Below are positions 1 through 10,770 of a stretch of 43,247 bases of DNA, one piece after another. Position 1 is the stretch's first letter. Every line of letters starts with the position of its first letter. A program made the translations under genes and the position numbers. A model generated the notes under the pieces. The model saw nothing but the letters and a program-made list of their open reading frames with translations, made no database searches and was not told the origin of the DNA. Source of the stretch: Pholiota molesta (taxonomy: Eukaryota > Basidiomycota > Agaricomycetes > Agaricales > Strophariaceae); contig JACGCK010000316.1 in the NCBI GenBank assembly GCA_014925825.1, positions 1 to 43,247 of the forward strand, given 5' to 3'.

Positions 1-2
1 TG

Positions 3-932
3 CGTAGTAGCACAACAAGTAGTTTTTTGTTAGCCAAAAGACAAAATTTCCATCAAATTTCAAAGAGGTTGTTAAATATTGACTCTAGCATATTAGACAA
101 ACTGGCAAAACGTATGGCTGCTGGTGAAAGAGTGATTGCAGAAACTGAGCAAGAGAAACTATGCTTTAGTATAATGCAAGATCTAGATCATGTAGGAGGG
201 CATATTCAAGGTTCTCTTACTAGCAAAAAATATATGCGCAATGAAATATGGTCTTTAGTGGCATTTAAAGGTGCTCCTTCATGGTTTATTACATTTGCAC
301 CAGCTGATAATCGTCATCCCATCTGTTTGTATTATGCAGATACAGATACGTATTTTAAGCCAGAATTACGGTCTTCAAATGAAAGGGACTTACTTGTATT
401 GAAAAATCCTGTTGCTGCAGCACGTTTCTTTCATTTCATGGTTGAAATGGTAATTAAGCATGTCTTAGGTGTTGGTTCAGATCATCCAGGATTATATGGG
501 GATACATCAGCTTATTATGGTACAGTAGAGCAGCAAGGGCGTCTCACATTACATATGCATATGATGTTATGGATAAAAGGTGCACTTACTCCCCAGCAAA
601 TAAGAGACAGGATTATGTCATCAGATTCTGAATTTCAGAAATCATTAATACAATATTTAGAATCTGTACATATGGGTGAATTTATAACAGGCCCTATGGA
701 TGAAATTAAATCAAAGGTACCTATTCAAAAAGAAGGCAAAAAAGGTATACATGCAATAAAAACTTCCGAACAAACAAAGAACATTCCTCTAACTTATAAG
801 GATCCTACACAGACACTTCCTACTCCGCCACCATCAATGTGTAACATCCATGAAAGCCTATTACAGATTGTAAGACATGTTATGATTTTCAAGAATGGTG
901 GAATAAGTATCAAGATACAGTGGATGATTGTT
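3..932 (+). pseudogene. Helitron Rep, N-terminal part (Helitron_like_N, HUH motif)
   Basis: This is the replication-initiator endonuclease half of the Helitron transposase, which nicks and joins single-stranded DNA. The frame is open from base 3 and so probably continues left of the window; no authentic ATG is visible and the first usable codon is a TTG at 27. Counting from there, the segment GAPSWFITFAPADNRHPICLY lies near residues 82-102 and is characteristic of Helitron_like_N. The HUH metal-binding motif reads GRLTLHMHMMLW with His176 and His178. Homology fades after about 890, where the sense frame shifts: WWNKYQDTVDD is read in another frame before 930. The next piece starts at the DRSNIHTC-like junction. 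The HUH motif itself is intact. Confidence 0.85.
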
Positions 933-1707
933 ATTACGATCGAATATCCATACTTGTAGAATGGCTTCTGGAAAAAATAAGACACCTACTCAAGATAATG
1001 TTGAGGATAATAATAAAACTTTAAATTTAGAGAAAAATACTTCACCAGAATCTACTCGGAGTAATGTGAAAGGCTGTCTCAACAAAGATGGTGTATGCAT
1101 GGCTCGCTTTCCAAGAGATGTTTATCCCTCAACAATAGTTGATAAGAATGATGGCCATATTTTTATGAAGAAATTAGAGCCTATGATGAATACATTTACA
1201 CCATGTCTGACATATCTATTACGTTCCAACTCTGATGTTTCTAGTTTATTATCAGGTACCTCAATTAAAGCAATTATTTCTTATGTTACTGATTATATTA
1301 CTAAACCAAGTCTTAAAACACACCAGATATTTTCTTCTACATATGACGTATACGATAAAAATTCGGAACTATTGGGAGGAACTGTAAAGGAACATGATGC
1401 TGCACGTAAACTCATACTGAAAATAGTCAATGCTCTTACGTCAAAAATGGAAATTGGAAGTCCCATGGCCTGCATGTATTTACTTGAGAATCCGATCATT
1501 ATACTAGTCATGAATTTGTTACATTTTGGTGGAAAAGTTATGTATCAGAAGTGGCTAGATATTGGGGATGACAAATACCAATCAGTTAAAGTAGAGTCAA
1601 ATATAGACCAAAAACTGGAAAGTTTTGATGTACTTGATGATGTAGATGATGATAAAATAACAGATAAAGTTTATATTAGGACGAGAAGATGGAAATTATG
1701 TTGGTAA
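928..1707 (+). pseudogene. Helitron Rep, C-terminal part with catalytic tyrosines
   Basis: This continues the Rep domain after a frameshift. The segment CLNKDGVCMARFPRDV (near residues 50-65 of this frame) and ISYVTDYITKP carry the two-tyrosine motif, Tyr119 and Tyr123 counted from 928, used for strand transfer. CMYLLENP near the end matches the linker that leads into the helicase. The frame then ends at 1707, but the true sense shifts: NYVGKSNIDDYKYRPECY is read one frame over from about 1670 to 1800, and the original frame resumes in the helicase piece. Both tyrosines are retained, so damage is by frameshift and not by loss of catalytic residues. Confidence 0.8.
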
Positions 1708-1767
1708 ATCAAATATTGATGACTATAAGTATAGACCAGAATGTTATAGTAATCTAAACTTGTATCA

Positions 1768-3993
1768 ATGGATTCAGACTCATCTCAAGAAACGGCGTTC
1801 AAAAAAAGGATTGAACAGTTTAAAGCATATGTCAATACTATAACAAATACAGATAGTATTAAAAAAGAAGACTGTGAAATAACTGAGCCTCCTAATACAA
1901 AATATCAAGCATTTCAGTCAAATCATCCTTTGTATTTGACACATGAAGTTGTATGTGATAAAAACCGTTTACATTCTGTTGTACCAAATTTTGTAGGAGG
2001 TACATTGCCACGTCCTGACCTTGGTGATAGAGAAAAGTATTGCATGACGATGCTTACTTTATTCAAACCATGGCATAGTGGATCAGATCTTAAACAAAAT
2101 AATGAAAGCTGGGATGATGCGTTTAATTCATATACCTTTACATCCAAAGACAGAGAATTGATTAATAACTTTAACTTGAAATATGAGTGTCTAGATGCCA
2201 GGGATGATTTTCATGGTGAAATGAATAGAAAAAAACGTGCAGCTGCAAATGATTCTATGTCTGATTCTGAAGATGATACCGATGTTGACGACTATGATAT
2301 TGAAAATTATTACACTGTGAAACCAGAGAAAGTTTTGGACTATGCAATGCCAGGTCGTAAAGCTAAAAATCGTGCAAAGATAATGTTGGAAATTGATGAT
2401 ATTCTAAATAATTCTGGATGGACTAGGCCTTGCTCATCAACTATAGTCTCATCAATAGCAAACAAAGTGTCACCAGAGGAACGTCTGACACCAGCAGGTT
2501 GGAAAGCAATTATTAAAACTCAAAGAGCCTCTATACTAAGTAATAAACAGAAGAGTATACAATCATATGAAGCTGAAACAAAATCACATAAAGATACTCT
2601 AGCACATAATGAGGTCAAAATTGTAGATGCTGAATATTTTAAACATAACTTCAAAGCCAAAAAGAATGAAGCCAATAAAATCCGCGATGATATTATAAAG
2701 GAGTTCAGTTTAAATAATGACCAAACAAGAGCCTTTAAAATTATTGCAAACCATGCTGCATGTATTAAACCACCACAATTAAAAATGTATCTTGGAGGAA
2801 TGGGAGGTACTGGTAAATCCCAAGTCATAAAGGCATTGATTGAAATGTTCCATCGCAAAAATGAATCACATAGATTTATTGTATTAGCTCCTACTGGAAC
2901 AGCTGCTGCCTTGTTAAATGGATCTACATATCACTCAGCATTAGGTATAAGAATGAATGATAATAAAGAAGGTGGAATGAGTAATAATAGATCAGATACA
3001 ATCTATGAATTGAAATCTAAACTAGCAGGTGTTGACTATATTTTTATAGATGAAGTTTCAATGATAGCCTGTCATGAATTGTATTCAATTAGTGCCAGAT
3101 TAGCAGAGATTTTTAATATACATGGTGAAGCATTTGGAGGAAAAAATATGATTTTTGCTGGTGATTTTGCCCAGTTACCGCCCGTAAAAGGTGCTACCTT
3201 ATACAGTGGAGAGGTCTCATCTATTAATAACCATGCAATGACTCCACGTCAACAAGAAAGTACAATAGGAAAACTGTTATGGCAGCAAGTTACAACTGTT
3301 GTCATCTTAAAAGAAAATATGAGACAACGTTCACAAACACCTGAAGATGCAAAATTGCGGGCAGCACTAGAGAATATGAGATATGGAGCATGTACTTTGG
3401 AGGATATATCATTTTTACGCACACTAAAAGCAGGTAAAACATCTAATTCAATACATATAAATGAAGAGAAATACAGACATGTATCAATAATTACAGCATG
3501 GAATGCACAAAAAGACAGAATTAATGAACAAGGATGTCTTAGATTTGCACAGGATACAAAACAAACGTTAACTGATTTCTATTCAATTGATACAGATAAT
3601 AATCATGAAACAACTAATAGCAAAAAGGGTAGACGTAGTTCAAAATCAAAAAAGAAACCACATAGACCTTTAACTTCCCATTTAAGAGATACTCTTTGGA
3701 ACTCTTCACCATGTACAAGTGATCATATTCCTGGCAAATTATCTCTATGTTTGGGCATGCCTATAATGATTAGACATAATGATGCTACTGAGTTATGTAT
3801 AACAAAAGGACAAGAGGGTTTTGTTGCCGGATGGGATAGTTGTACTGGGCCTCATGGAAAAGAAGTCTTATTAACATTATTTGTAAAGTTAGACAAACCT
3901 CCCAAAAATAGATATTCAAATACCAGGACTACCATTAAATGTAGTACCAATTCCACGTACTTCAACAACTGTTCAATGCTTATTACCAAATGA
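1768..3993 (+). pseudogene. Helitron PIF1-like helicase domain
   Basis: This is the helicase half of the transposase, which unwinds donor DNA during rolling-circle transposition. Within 741 residues the visible motifs are Walker A GGMGGTGKS (343-351), motif Ia with PTGTAA, Walker B YIFIDEVSM with Asp428-Glu429, the PIF1 signature GDFAQLPPVKG, and ENMRQRSQTPED. The C-terminal GKLSLCLGMPIMIRHN..EL segment leads to the last helicase motifs. The ATG at 1768 is only the first Met of this frame; the protein is really continuous with Rep. Near 3920 a one-base shift moves the sense into the next frame (IPGLPLNVVPIPRTST), so the final 20-odd residues before the stop at 3993 are not native. Confidence 0.85.
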
Positions 3994-5407
3994 TAGTATT
4001 CGTTCTGTACATCGTGAACAAGTCGTAGTGCTTCCCAACTTTGCTATGACAGACTATAGTTCTCAAGGAAAAACCAGAGACATCAATATTGTTGATCTAG
4101 GACATTGTTATACAACTCAGTCTTATTATACATGTTTGTCGCGTAGTGCAAATGCAGCAAACACAGTTATTCTCCAAGGATTTTCTTCTGAAAGAATTAC
4201 ATCTGGAATAGGGGGTTACTTGAGACAAGAATTTAGGGAATTAGAAATGTTGAATGATATTACTAAACTTAAATACATGAATGAATTGCCTGAAAATATA
4301 TCAGGATTACTCCGTAATCCATTAATAAGATCATATCAAAAATTCAAAGGCAATGCGTGTCAATCATCTGACTGGCATCCATCAATCAAATGGAATTCCA
4401 ATGAAAGCAAAGTAAAATCTCCCACTAATGATGGTACTTGGAATTTGGAATTGAATGAATCAAGTATTTATTCCCATACAATTAACAAGACAAAGAAGAA
4501 AAAACAAACTAGAAAAGCTGATATGCTAGATAACATGACTCAAAATGATAATAATAAAGATAATCATAAGGAGAAACGATTGCATACTACTATAACTACA
4601 GATGAAGAGCAACCATTGGGACTACAATGGGATGCCAATAATTTTAGTTGTGGATATGATGCATTATTTACCATTTTATACAATATATGGTATGAAAACC
4701 CAGATTACTGGACTGTGTCTTTTCAGGAATATCACGATCTAATGACTATTGTATGTTCCAATTTTACAGACTTGAAAGACAATAAACTTAATAGCTTTGA
4801 AATGGCACATGATAATATAAGAAGTGTATTGTATAATAAATATCCAGATATCTTTCAACAGGGTGAATACTATATTTTTATTGATCAACTATTTAATAAA
4901 TTATTAGGTACTAAATACTTTGGCTACGTTTGTGAAACATGTAATAACTGTAATGACAGTCATAATCTGCTTAGTAGAAAAATTGATTATAAAATACCTA
5001 TTCTTAAAATAGATGATGCCCATACCGGATCACCACGGCGATTGATATCCAATTTCATTCGATGGAAAATTGATCATATAACTACCAAAGAATGTCAAAA
5101 TTGTATACATAATAATGAGCAGGGATACTATAGACAAACATGGATTACTGATTATATACCTGATATCATTGTATGTGAAATTTTGGATGATAATAATATT
5201 GAACCTGATGTAGAAATAATTTTAAATCATAATGGACAACCAAACTATCGGTATCTATGTGGGATAATATATGGTGGAGGAGGACACTTTCAATCAAGAA
5301 TTATTGATAAATCAGGTACAGTTTGGTTTCATGATGGTTTACTTAATGAAAGGTCGACCTGCGGTCTCCTCGACACCTTGCTGATCGTGAAAATAATGAA
5401 AAATTGA
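3920..5407 (+). pseudogene. Helitron helicase C-terminus fused to USP-like cysteine protease
   Basis: The frame is open from about 3920; numbering here is from 4028. It begins with the last helicase motifs AMTDYSSQGKTRDINIVDL and YYTCLSRSANAANTVILQGF. After a Lys/Asn-rich linker (about 125-190) comes a domain resembling ubiquitin-specific proteases. It has a Cys box NNFSCGYDALFTILY with Cys208, a zinc-ribbon-like pair CETC (302-305) and CQNC (356-359), and a His box IIYGGGGHFQSRI with His420 followed by WFHDG with Asp436. All three putative catalytic residues are present. USP- or OTU-type protease tails are known in some eukaryotic Helitrons; the role is unproven. The last about 20 residues after 5350 differ in composition, so the C-terminus is probably truncated by a breakpoint. 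Confidence 0.75.
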
Positions 5408-5490
5408 TAATCATTTAATGTAGGCATATTGTAGTAAGCATTTTCCCAAGTGAGTCTCAGTAATAATCATGTAATAATATCGCATATGCA

Positions 5491-5757
5491 CTACATTTTA
5501 GATTTAGTTGATGTGCTTCGATACTTATTGCAGAAGTTATCCAGGTCAAAAGATATGCCCGCAATAAATTGAGCAATCGGGTCTTGAGTGTCGGCTGGAT
5601 TTATGGTGATCCATAGACTCGGTGGGTTGAATACCGCTCTATCCCGAGGATAGAATGATATCCAAAATTGTGGTGTACCGTACGCCATAGTTATGTCGGA
5701 TATCTTTGAGTGAATAGCAAGCATTGGATCGTGTGTGCTTGGCCTGTTATTCATCAT
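5491..5757 (-). pseudogene. Fragment of a second Helitron Rep (Helitron_like_N)
   Basis: An 88-codon open stretch on the opposite strand to the Helitron at the left. It contains GTPQFWISFYPRDRAVFNPPSLWITINPADTQDPIAQFIAG, of which SLWITINPAD and DPIAQFIAG..FDLDNF are characteristic of a different Helitron_like_N subtype from the one in the first 5 kb (which has SWFITFAPAD). Upstream homology is absent and no HUH motif is reached, so this is a short relic. Its position directly next to the other Helitron, in reverse orientation, suggests nested or adjacent insertion. Confidence 0.7.
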
Positions 5758-6001
5758 ATGATCAGTAAATGAGGCAGTGTATCAAATGTGTCCCTCACAT
5801 TTTAAGTTGGGTTTTTGAATCGACGAGGGGGGAATATTACTCATATATTTCGTCTTTATACATTCTCACTTACACCGTTCACATGTCTTCCGCGTTCCAT
5901 CGTAAGTATGATTATCTACATATATCCGCGCGAGCTACATGTTTCCGAAAAAAACGGAATGCAGCCTTAATAATAATCAGCACATTTCTACCCTATTTTC
6001 T

Positions 6002-6034
<33 letters not shown>

Positions 6035-7483
6035 GGAAGATAAGTTTTGTTGGGAAGGTATGTCTTGGCTCAATCAGTTTAGATTTAAATTTTAACCTGG
6101 ATGGTGTCTAGCTGTTTGACGTTGTACCTATTATTGCACACTCTTGACAGAGACTTGTATAAAGATCTTATAATTTCTTAATCGCTATTGTATATAGAAT
6201 GTTGTCGGGGTATAATATGAATCACGAACGAATTTTGGATGTACTTGGATGTCGTCGTAGAGATTTCAAAGGAAAAAAAGATTGATTCATGAAAGTTTGG
6301 TGTATGACTGTAACACTTTCATCTAGACAACTGAGCAAAGCTAGACTTATGTAAATGCAAGTAAACTTCCGGTGGCCATGTAAATCGTGACAAGATGAGT
6401 GCTCAAAGAAAATGTCAATGAAAAAGAAGAGTACCTCACCGATTTGCGATCCTGAGCCGTAGGCCATACCAAGCCCAAGCCAGGGCTCGTCCTCGGACCA
6501 GGCCTCGGCTTCAGGGCGTATGCAGCGCACAGCGAGCGCGTGTCTGTGCAGCCTCCTTGCACGTATAGATGGTGGGGTATGAGTCGCTGCGCCCTGCCGT
6601 ACTCATGTCGCCGTACTTGCGGCTACCGTCTATTCATTTCCCATTTGTTGAGCTGTGTTCGCGTTCGTGATCAGCCCGCTCGCAAGCCCTGACGTACTCA
6701 CTGCTCGCGTCTGTCCGCCATGCGCGCGTCGTCCGCCATGTTCGTGTCCGTAGCCGCCCATCCGGGATGCACGCTGTTTGTTGCCCTTATAGCTTCCAGC
6801 TACACTCGTAGCTGCCGCCCGTCCATGCGAACCTGTTTGAGTCGCGTTCTGATTCCGTGGTGTGTTGTGCTGGCGATGGCGAAGTTGAGAGCCGGCCCAC
6901 ATCCCTCGATAAAGGGGAGGGGCACACGGCGGCGGCGCGGGGGTGACAAGGGAGCGAGGGCGGCGGCGAGCTGACAGTGGTGGACAGATAGAACTCGGTA
7001 AACGACGAGATAGGTGTTGCAACCCTAGAGAGCATGCAGCTCGGCGCTCAGGCTGTGCTATACTGTTTGGTCATGTGTGATTCTAACGTCACCAACATTC
7101 CATCTCAACATTTTTCGACGTTTGGACCGTAGGATACTGTTTGTGAGTGTTTGATGTACAGGATGATTACTAATTTCGACGGTGGGGGACCATTGCTTTC
7201 AGCAAGGTGATGAAGGCAAATGTAAGAAAGAAAAAACTATTGATCTTCTATCAGATACCAAATGGCTTAAAGATTCAGATGGCAAGCATATGGCATATTG
7301 TATGTACAGAAAGTAAACTGAATAAAATAGTTACAATTTATGTATTGTAGGTCGTATTAGTAGGTCGAGCAATATTTATGTAATTGTATTAATAGGCTAT
7401 GCTTCGGGCAATACAAGTCTTACAAAACTGTTAAGTTTAATTTGTGTAAAGACTCGTATTGCCATGTGAAGCAATGGCCCGCA
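5758..7483. other. Intergenic stretch without a recognisable gene
   Basis: No protein family is recognisable on either strand. The left half is AT-rich. The right half, about 6450-7000, is GC-rich and produces Arg/Pro/Ser-rich open frames on both strands at once, which is a composition effect. It holds one long T run (6008-6034). Nothing else stands out. Confidence 0.5.
6008..6034 (+). repeat. 27-base homopolymeric T run
   Basis: An uninterrupted run of 27 T. On the - strand this reads as poly(A), so it could be the 3' tail of a retroposed sequence lying to its right on the - strand. I see no open reading frame or flanking target duplication that would confirm this. A plain mononucleotide tract is equally possible. 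Confidence 0.6.
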
Positions 7484-7564
7484 ACACAAGTGGTGTAATG
7501 GTTAGCACGCCACGCCTTGGAACCTTGGAGTGCGAGGTCCTGAGTTCAATCCCAGGCTGGTCCA
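7484..7564 (+). pseudogene. tRNA-like relic with Pol III A and B boxes
   Basis: The A-box-like TGGTGTAATGGTTAGCAC starts at 7491 and the B-box-like GAGTTCAATCCC lies at 7542-7553, about the spacing expected within a tRNA gene. The 3' part GGCTGGTCCA resembles an acceptor strand. However, only four of seven acceptor pairs form with the bases in front of the A box, the T stem needs one missing C, and no clean 5-bp anticodon stem with a 7-base loop is found. This is therefore a tRNA pseudogene or a tRNA-derived SINE head, not a functional tRNA; the anticodon cannot be assigned. It abuts the palindromic repeat that begins near 7566. Confidence 0.4.
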
Positions 7565-7565
7565 T

Positions 7566-8880
7566 GTTTTCGAGTATTTCCCAGCTAGGCGTCACAAATA
7601 CGCTATGTTCCCATAAAATAGCTGAATACGAGGTCTTTCGAACGTGTGTATATGCACTCTCATTGAATCACATCTCATAGCTCCAGAAAGGAATTGATTG
7701 TGCGTTAAATAATGTGGGAACCGCATACTGCACCAGCGTGTACTTAGGCGCGTTGGAATTGCCTGAATTTACTGGATTTAATGACGCCTTGTCTATGGGA
7801 TTCGGAGGCTGGGAAGGTAGTGAACCAGACATGGGGCTGGCATGAATATTGCCTTCCTGGCCGGAATGATACTATTTTTAGGCCTGCCGTGCTCGGCATC
7901 ACCCAATTCGGGCATAGAATAGTGGCACCCTCCCCCTCCCCCCCATATTAGAAATTCAATTCCTCCCTCAATTCTTATTCAATCCTTTCGTTCTTTTTTG
8001 TATTATTTTATATAAATACGGTACTATACTCCTATGCCATCAATACATTACTATAGTGCATGCAGCAGGTGTTATTTTAATATCGCTCTATTTTCAATAT
8101 TACATTGGGGCTTTTCACTGCATTTGGGATGCTTATTAACATATATAAAGCAGTGGATAGGTAGAGGTACATATCTAACACATTTTCTGGTAGCTTAGCA
8201 CCAATATAAATGGTGACCTACAGGGTTACACACATAAAAGATGGATTGGGGTACTTTCTCCTTGATGTACTCATATCTCAGCCAATATTGTCGCTACGAA
8301 CAGACCCAAGCGTGCGTTAAAACGGTAACAAGGCATATTAAATATTGACTCATACAGTATTCTGACACACACCAATTACTCCTGTGATCACACCTGAATG
8401 ATTAAATACAATAAACCCTGAACAATATTGCCCACGCGCCTAAGTACGCGCTGGCGCGGTATGCGGTTCCCACATTATTTAACGCACAATCAATTCCTTT
8501 CTGGAGCTATGAGATGTTATTCAATGAGAGTGCATATACACGCATTCGAAAGACCTTGTATTCAGCTATTTTATGGGAACGTAGCATATTTATATTCAAT
8601 GCCTAGCCCATGCTATTAATGCTGGAGTGCAGAATAGTGCGGGCCGTTTTATGTGCCAGGGAACGAACGGAGAATTACGATCAGTAGCGCGTTCGAAAGA
8701 TCTTTTTAATATCTATACACTCCAATTTAGATTATGCAAAACGGAGCGCCGGTTCATGAGAAACAAGCCATCTTTTGTGGGTGCATTTTAAGCGCCATCA
8801 GTAATTCGCTTCTAGCGCCCTAACGAGTGCAGCTATTAATATAAAAATTTTAGATTCGAAGTCAGTGTAAAATTCTAAAT
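7566..8880. repeat. Partial copy of the foldback repeat family, with internal palindrome
   Basis: The stretch 7566-7750 reappears as reverse complement at about 8430-8620; the shared core includes TAACGCACAATCAATTCC read from the right arm. Sequence from about 7750 to 8280 matches 26085-26620 in the same orientation, for example TTTACTGGATTTAATGA and the CCCTCCCCC block followed by ATTCCTCCCTCAATTC. Sequence 8640-8880 matches 27960-28220. The unit is therefore a shortened, diverged relative of the large palindrome at 25.1-28.7 kb that keeps both arm types. No coding sequence is seen. Confidence 0.7.
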
Positions 8881-8884
8881 CTTT

Positions 8885-9895
8885 CTGTATATTATGGCGC
8901 CTAAGCGCCCAATATTGAGCGAGCCAACCCAGGTGCATATACCGGGCATGCAGCCAACAGACACATGCTCGGCCCGAATACTAAATATAGAATCATGCCT
9001 GCCAGCCAGCCAATATCCATGCCAGCCCAGCATCTGGTTCAGTACCTTCCCGGCGTCTGATCTCCAAAGTCCATGTGTCATTAAATCCAATAAATTCAGC
9101 AGATGGCAACGCACCTAAGCGCTCGCTGAGGCGATTTGTGGTTCCCCTGCTATAAATAAACAACCATTTCGTGAATAACGCCGCGTAGAGTGTTCCGATT
9201 TGAACGAGTAAAATACCGTTGGAAAGGTGTAATATTAACCTATGTTATGATATAATATGCATGCGGATATTCAATGCGTGGCTGGCGCTAAAGCGGTGCG
9301 AGCGTAAATATATCCGGAGCATTTTACGGAGCAAGGAAGGGACTTAAAAAATTACGATCATGGACGCGTTCGAAGCACACGTTTAATACCTCTAGATACC
9401 ACCTAAAATCATGCAAAACGAGCCCGCGGTTGCGGAGGAAAACAATATTCTTTGTGGGCGCTAATTTTACGCCATAAGTAATTTGCATCTAGCGCGTCAA
9501 CCGCTGCAGCTATTAATATGAAATTTTTATGCTTGTATTTAGAATTAAAATCCGCATCTATCGCTATAAAATAGTCCTAAAGGGCCCCAAACAGAGCGGA
9601 CCAGCTGCCCAGCTGCAATCCCACCAATAGTGGAAAAATGTTATTTTTGGTATTTCCACTTTGGGATGACCCTGACAACAGCGACGAGGAGTGCTGGGCA
9701 CTGTTGAGCATGGTGAGCAAGTGCACAGCCTCCAGTGATCACCATCACCACCCCCAGTGGCCAGCAAAGACCACCTGCCAAAAGTGGAATGTCTTTAAAC
9801 TCAGCTTGGTGGAGTGGCTGTGCATGTTAGTTAGGAAGCTGGATGCAACATTTATGTTTCCCTAGTTGACATGATTCCATGTAGAATATTAACAG
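8885..9895. repeat. Solo right arm of the foldback repeat family
   Basis: This matches the right arm of the large palindrome (about 27600-28745) in the same orientation. Shared landmarks are CCGGGCATGCAGCC..CATGCC, the block GCGAGCGTAAATATATCCGGAGC followed by GACGCGTTCGAAGC, and the end segment near TGATTCCATGTAGAATATTAACAGACA. It lacks about 190 bp present in the large copy (equivalent of about 28340-28530) and is more diverged. The outer end at about 9895 agrees with the left outer end at 25086 when reverse-complemented, which helps define the family's terminus. Confidence 0.7.
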
Positions 9896-10362
9896 ACAAG
9901 GCTGGCTACATTGGTTGCGTCTGTCGCGTCGTCGCGTCCGCTGCATCGTCTTGTCTGCCACATCTGGCACGGAGACAGAGAGGGGGGGCAAGCCCACGAG
10001 CCCACTGTCCCGCAGTGGTATGCTATGGGGGGGGAAAAGGTGTTAGCAGGGCATATTTAACCGTGCGGGTGACGCACTTGGCGGCTCTCCCACTTCCTGG
10101 GTCTGCCCTCGGTGTCCACCACCCCTGTTCCATCGTTGCACGCGATTGAACCCACATCCTTGGTTCAAGGGAGGGGTGGTGTGGGTGTGGTTTGGACGTG
10201 GTGGTGGTGAAAGTGCAAGCCATCAACCGTGGAAACACGATTGATGGGCATTTCGGCAAACACCGAAACACATGGCGGCGATTGTAGACTACAAATTGAT
10301 GTGATAAGTTAGTATTGAATGATTATTGAATAGAAAATAATGTACTTATTATCGAGACTAAA
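9896..10362. other. No gene seen
   Basis: A moderately GC-rich stretch with G runs near 10020-10035 and no recognisable protein. A short hairpin around TTGAACCCACATCCTTGGTTCAA (10146-10168) resembles a T-arm on the - strand but has no A box, so I do not call a tRNA. Confidence 0.4.
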
Positions 10363-10545
10363 TGACCAGTCTAGACCGGTAAGACCGGTCTTTGGCCGGT
10401 CTTCAGTTTCTGAAAATCTTGATGGACCGTGGATCGGACCACGGTCTCGGTCTTGATCAGTCTTCCAAAATATCGGTCTTGATCAGTTACGGTCCGGTCC
10501 AGTCCCGGTCTTTTTCCGGTCCTGGGACTGGACTTCCAAGCACTA
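10363..10545 (-). mobile_element. Truncated hAT-type MITE (one end only)
   Basis: This has the same terminus as the complete elements at 10771 and 21050: it ends in ACTTCCAAGCACTA at 10545, the reverse complement of TAGTGCTTGGAAGT. It also carries the GACCGGTC-rich subterminal array, including the CGGACCACGGTCTCGGTC segment. The other end and the central AT-rich core are missing, so target duplication cannot be tested. Confidence 0.75.
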
Positions 10546-10770
10546 TTTGTTGGCCTGCAGCTCGGGCTTGAATTTCTGAAGCCCTTATGCCTTGGCTCAG
10601 GCCGTGGCTTTTGGTGGCTGAATATGGGACAAATAACTACCAAATATATAGACCAATATATAATTTATGATCTACAACTTTTTTACTGGCACAGTGCACA
10701 CAGTGGCAGGTAATTTTGACCAGAATGATGGACTCAGGTGCAGTACTGTCACTCTGCAGACATCTGGAAT

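Larger units (their letters stand above)
1..5352 (+). mobile_element. Autonomous Helitron, 5' end outside window, degenerate
   Basis: This is a rolling-circle (Helitron) transposon. Its parts occur in the expected order on one strand: Helitron_like_N/Rep with the HUH motif, the two-tyrosine Rep motif, a PIF1-type superfamily 1 helicase, then a USP-like cysteine protease. The reading frame changes at least four times (about 905-935, 1675, 1790 and 3920), so no full Rep-Hel protein can be made from the sequence as given. Composition is strongly AT-rich, unlike the gypsy and copia region on the right, and switches abruptly near 5350. I found neither a 5' TC terminus (it would lie left of the window) nor a convincing 3' hairpin plus CTRR end. 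The right boundary is therefore set by the end of protease homology and the composition change. Confidence 0.85.

Noticed and set aside
6630..7022. Long open frames on both strands, rich in Arg, Pro, Ala and Ser
   Set aside because: The region is GC-rich, so stops are rare in all frames; the peptides overlap on both strands, show no domain and have no gene-like context.
10140..10170. Possible tRNA on the - strand from a GGGTTCAATCG motif
   Set aside because: No A box at the right distance and no acceptor stem; only a small hairpin remains.
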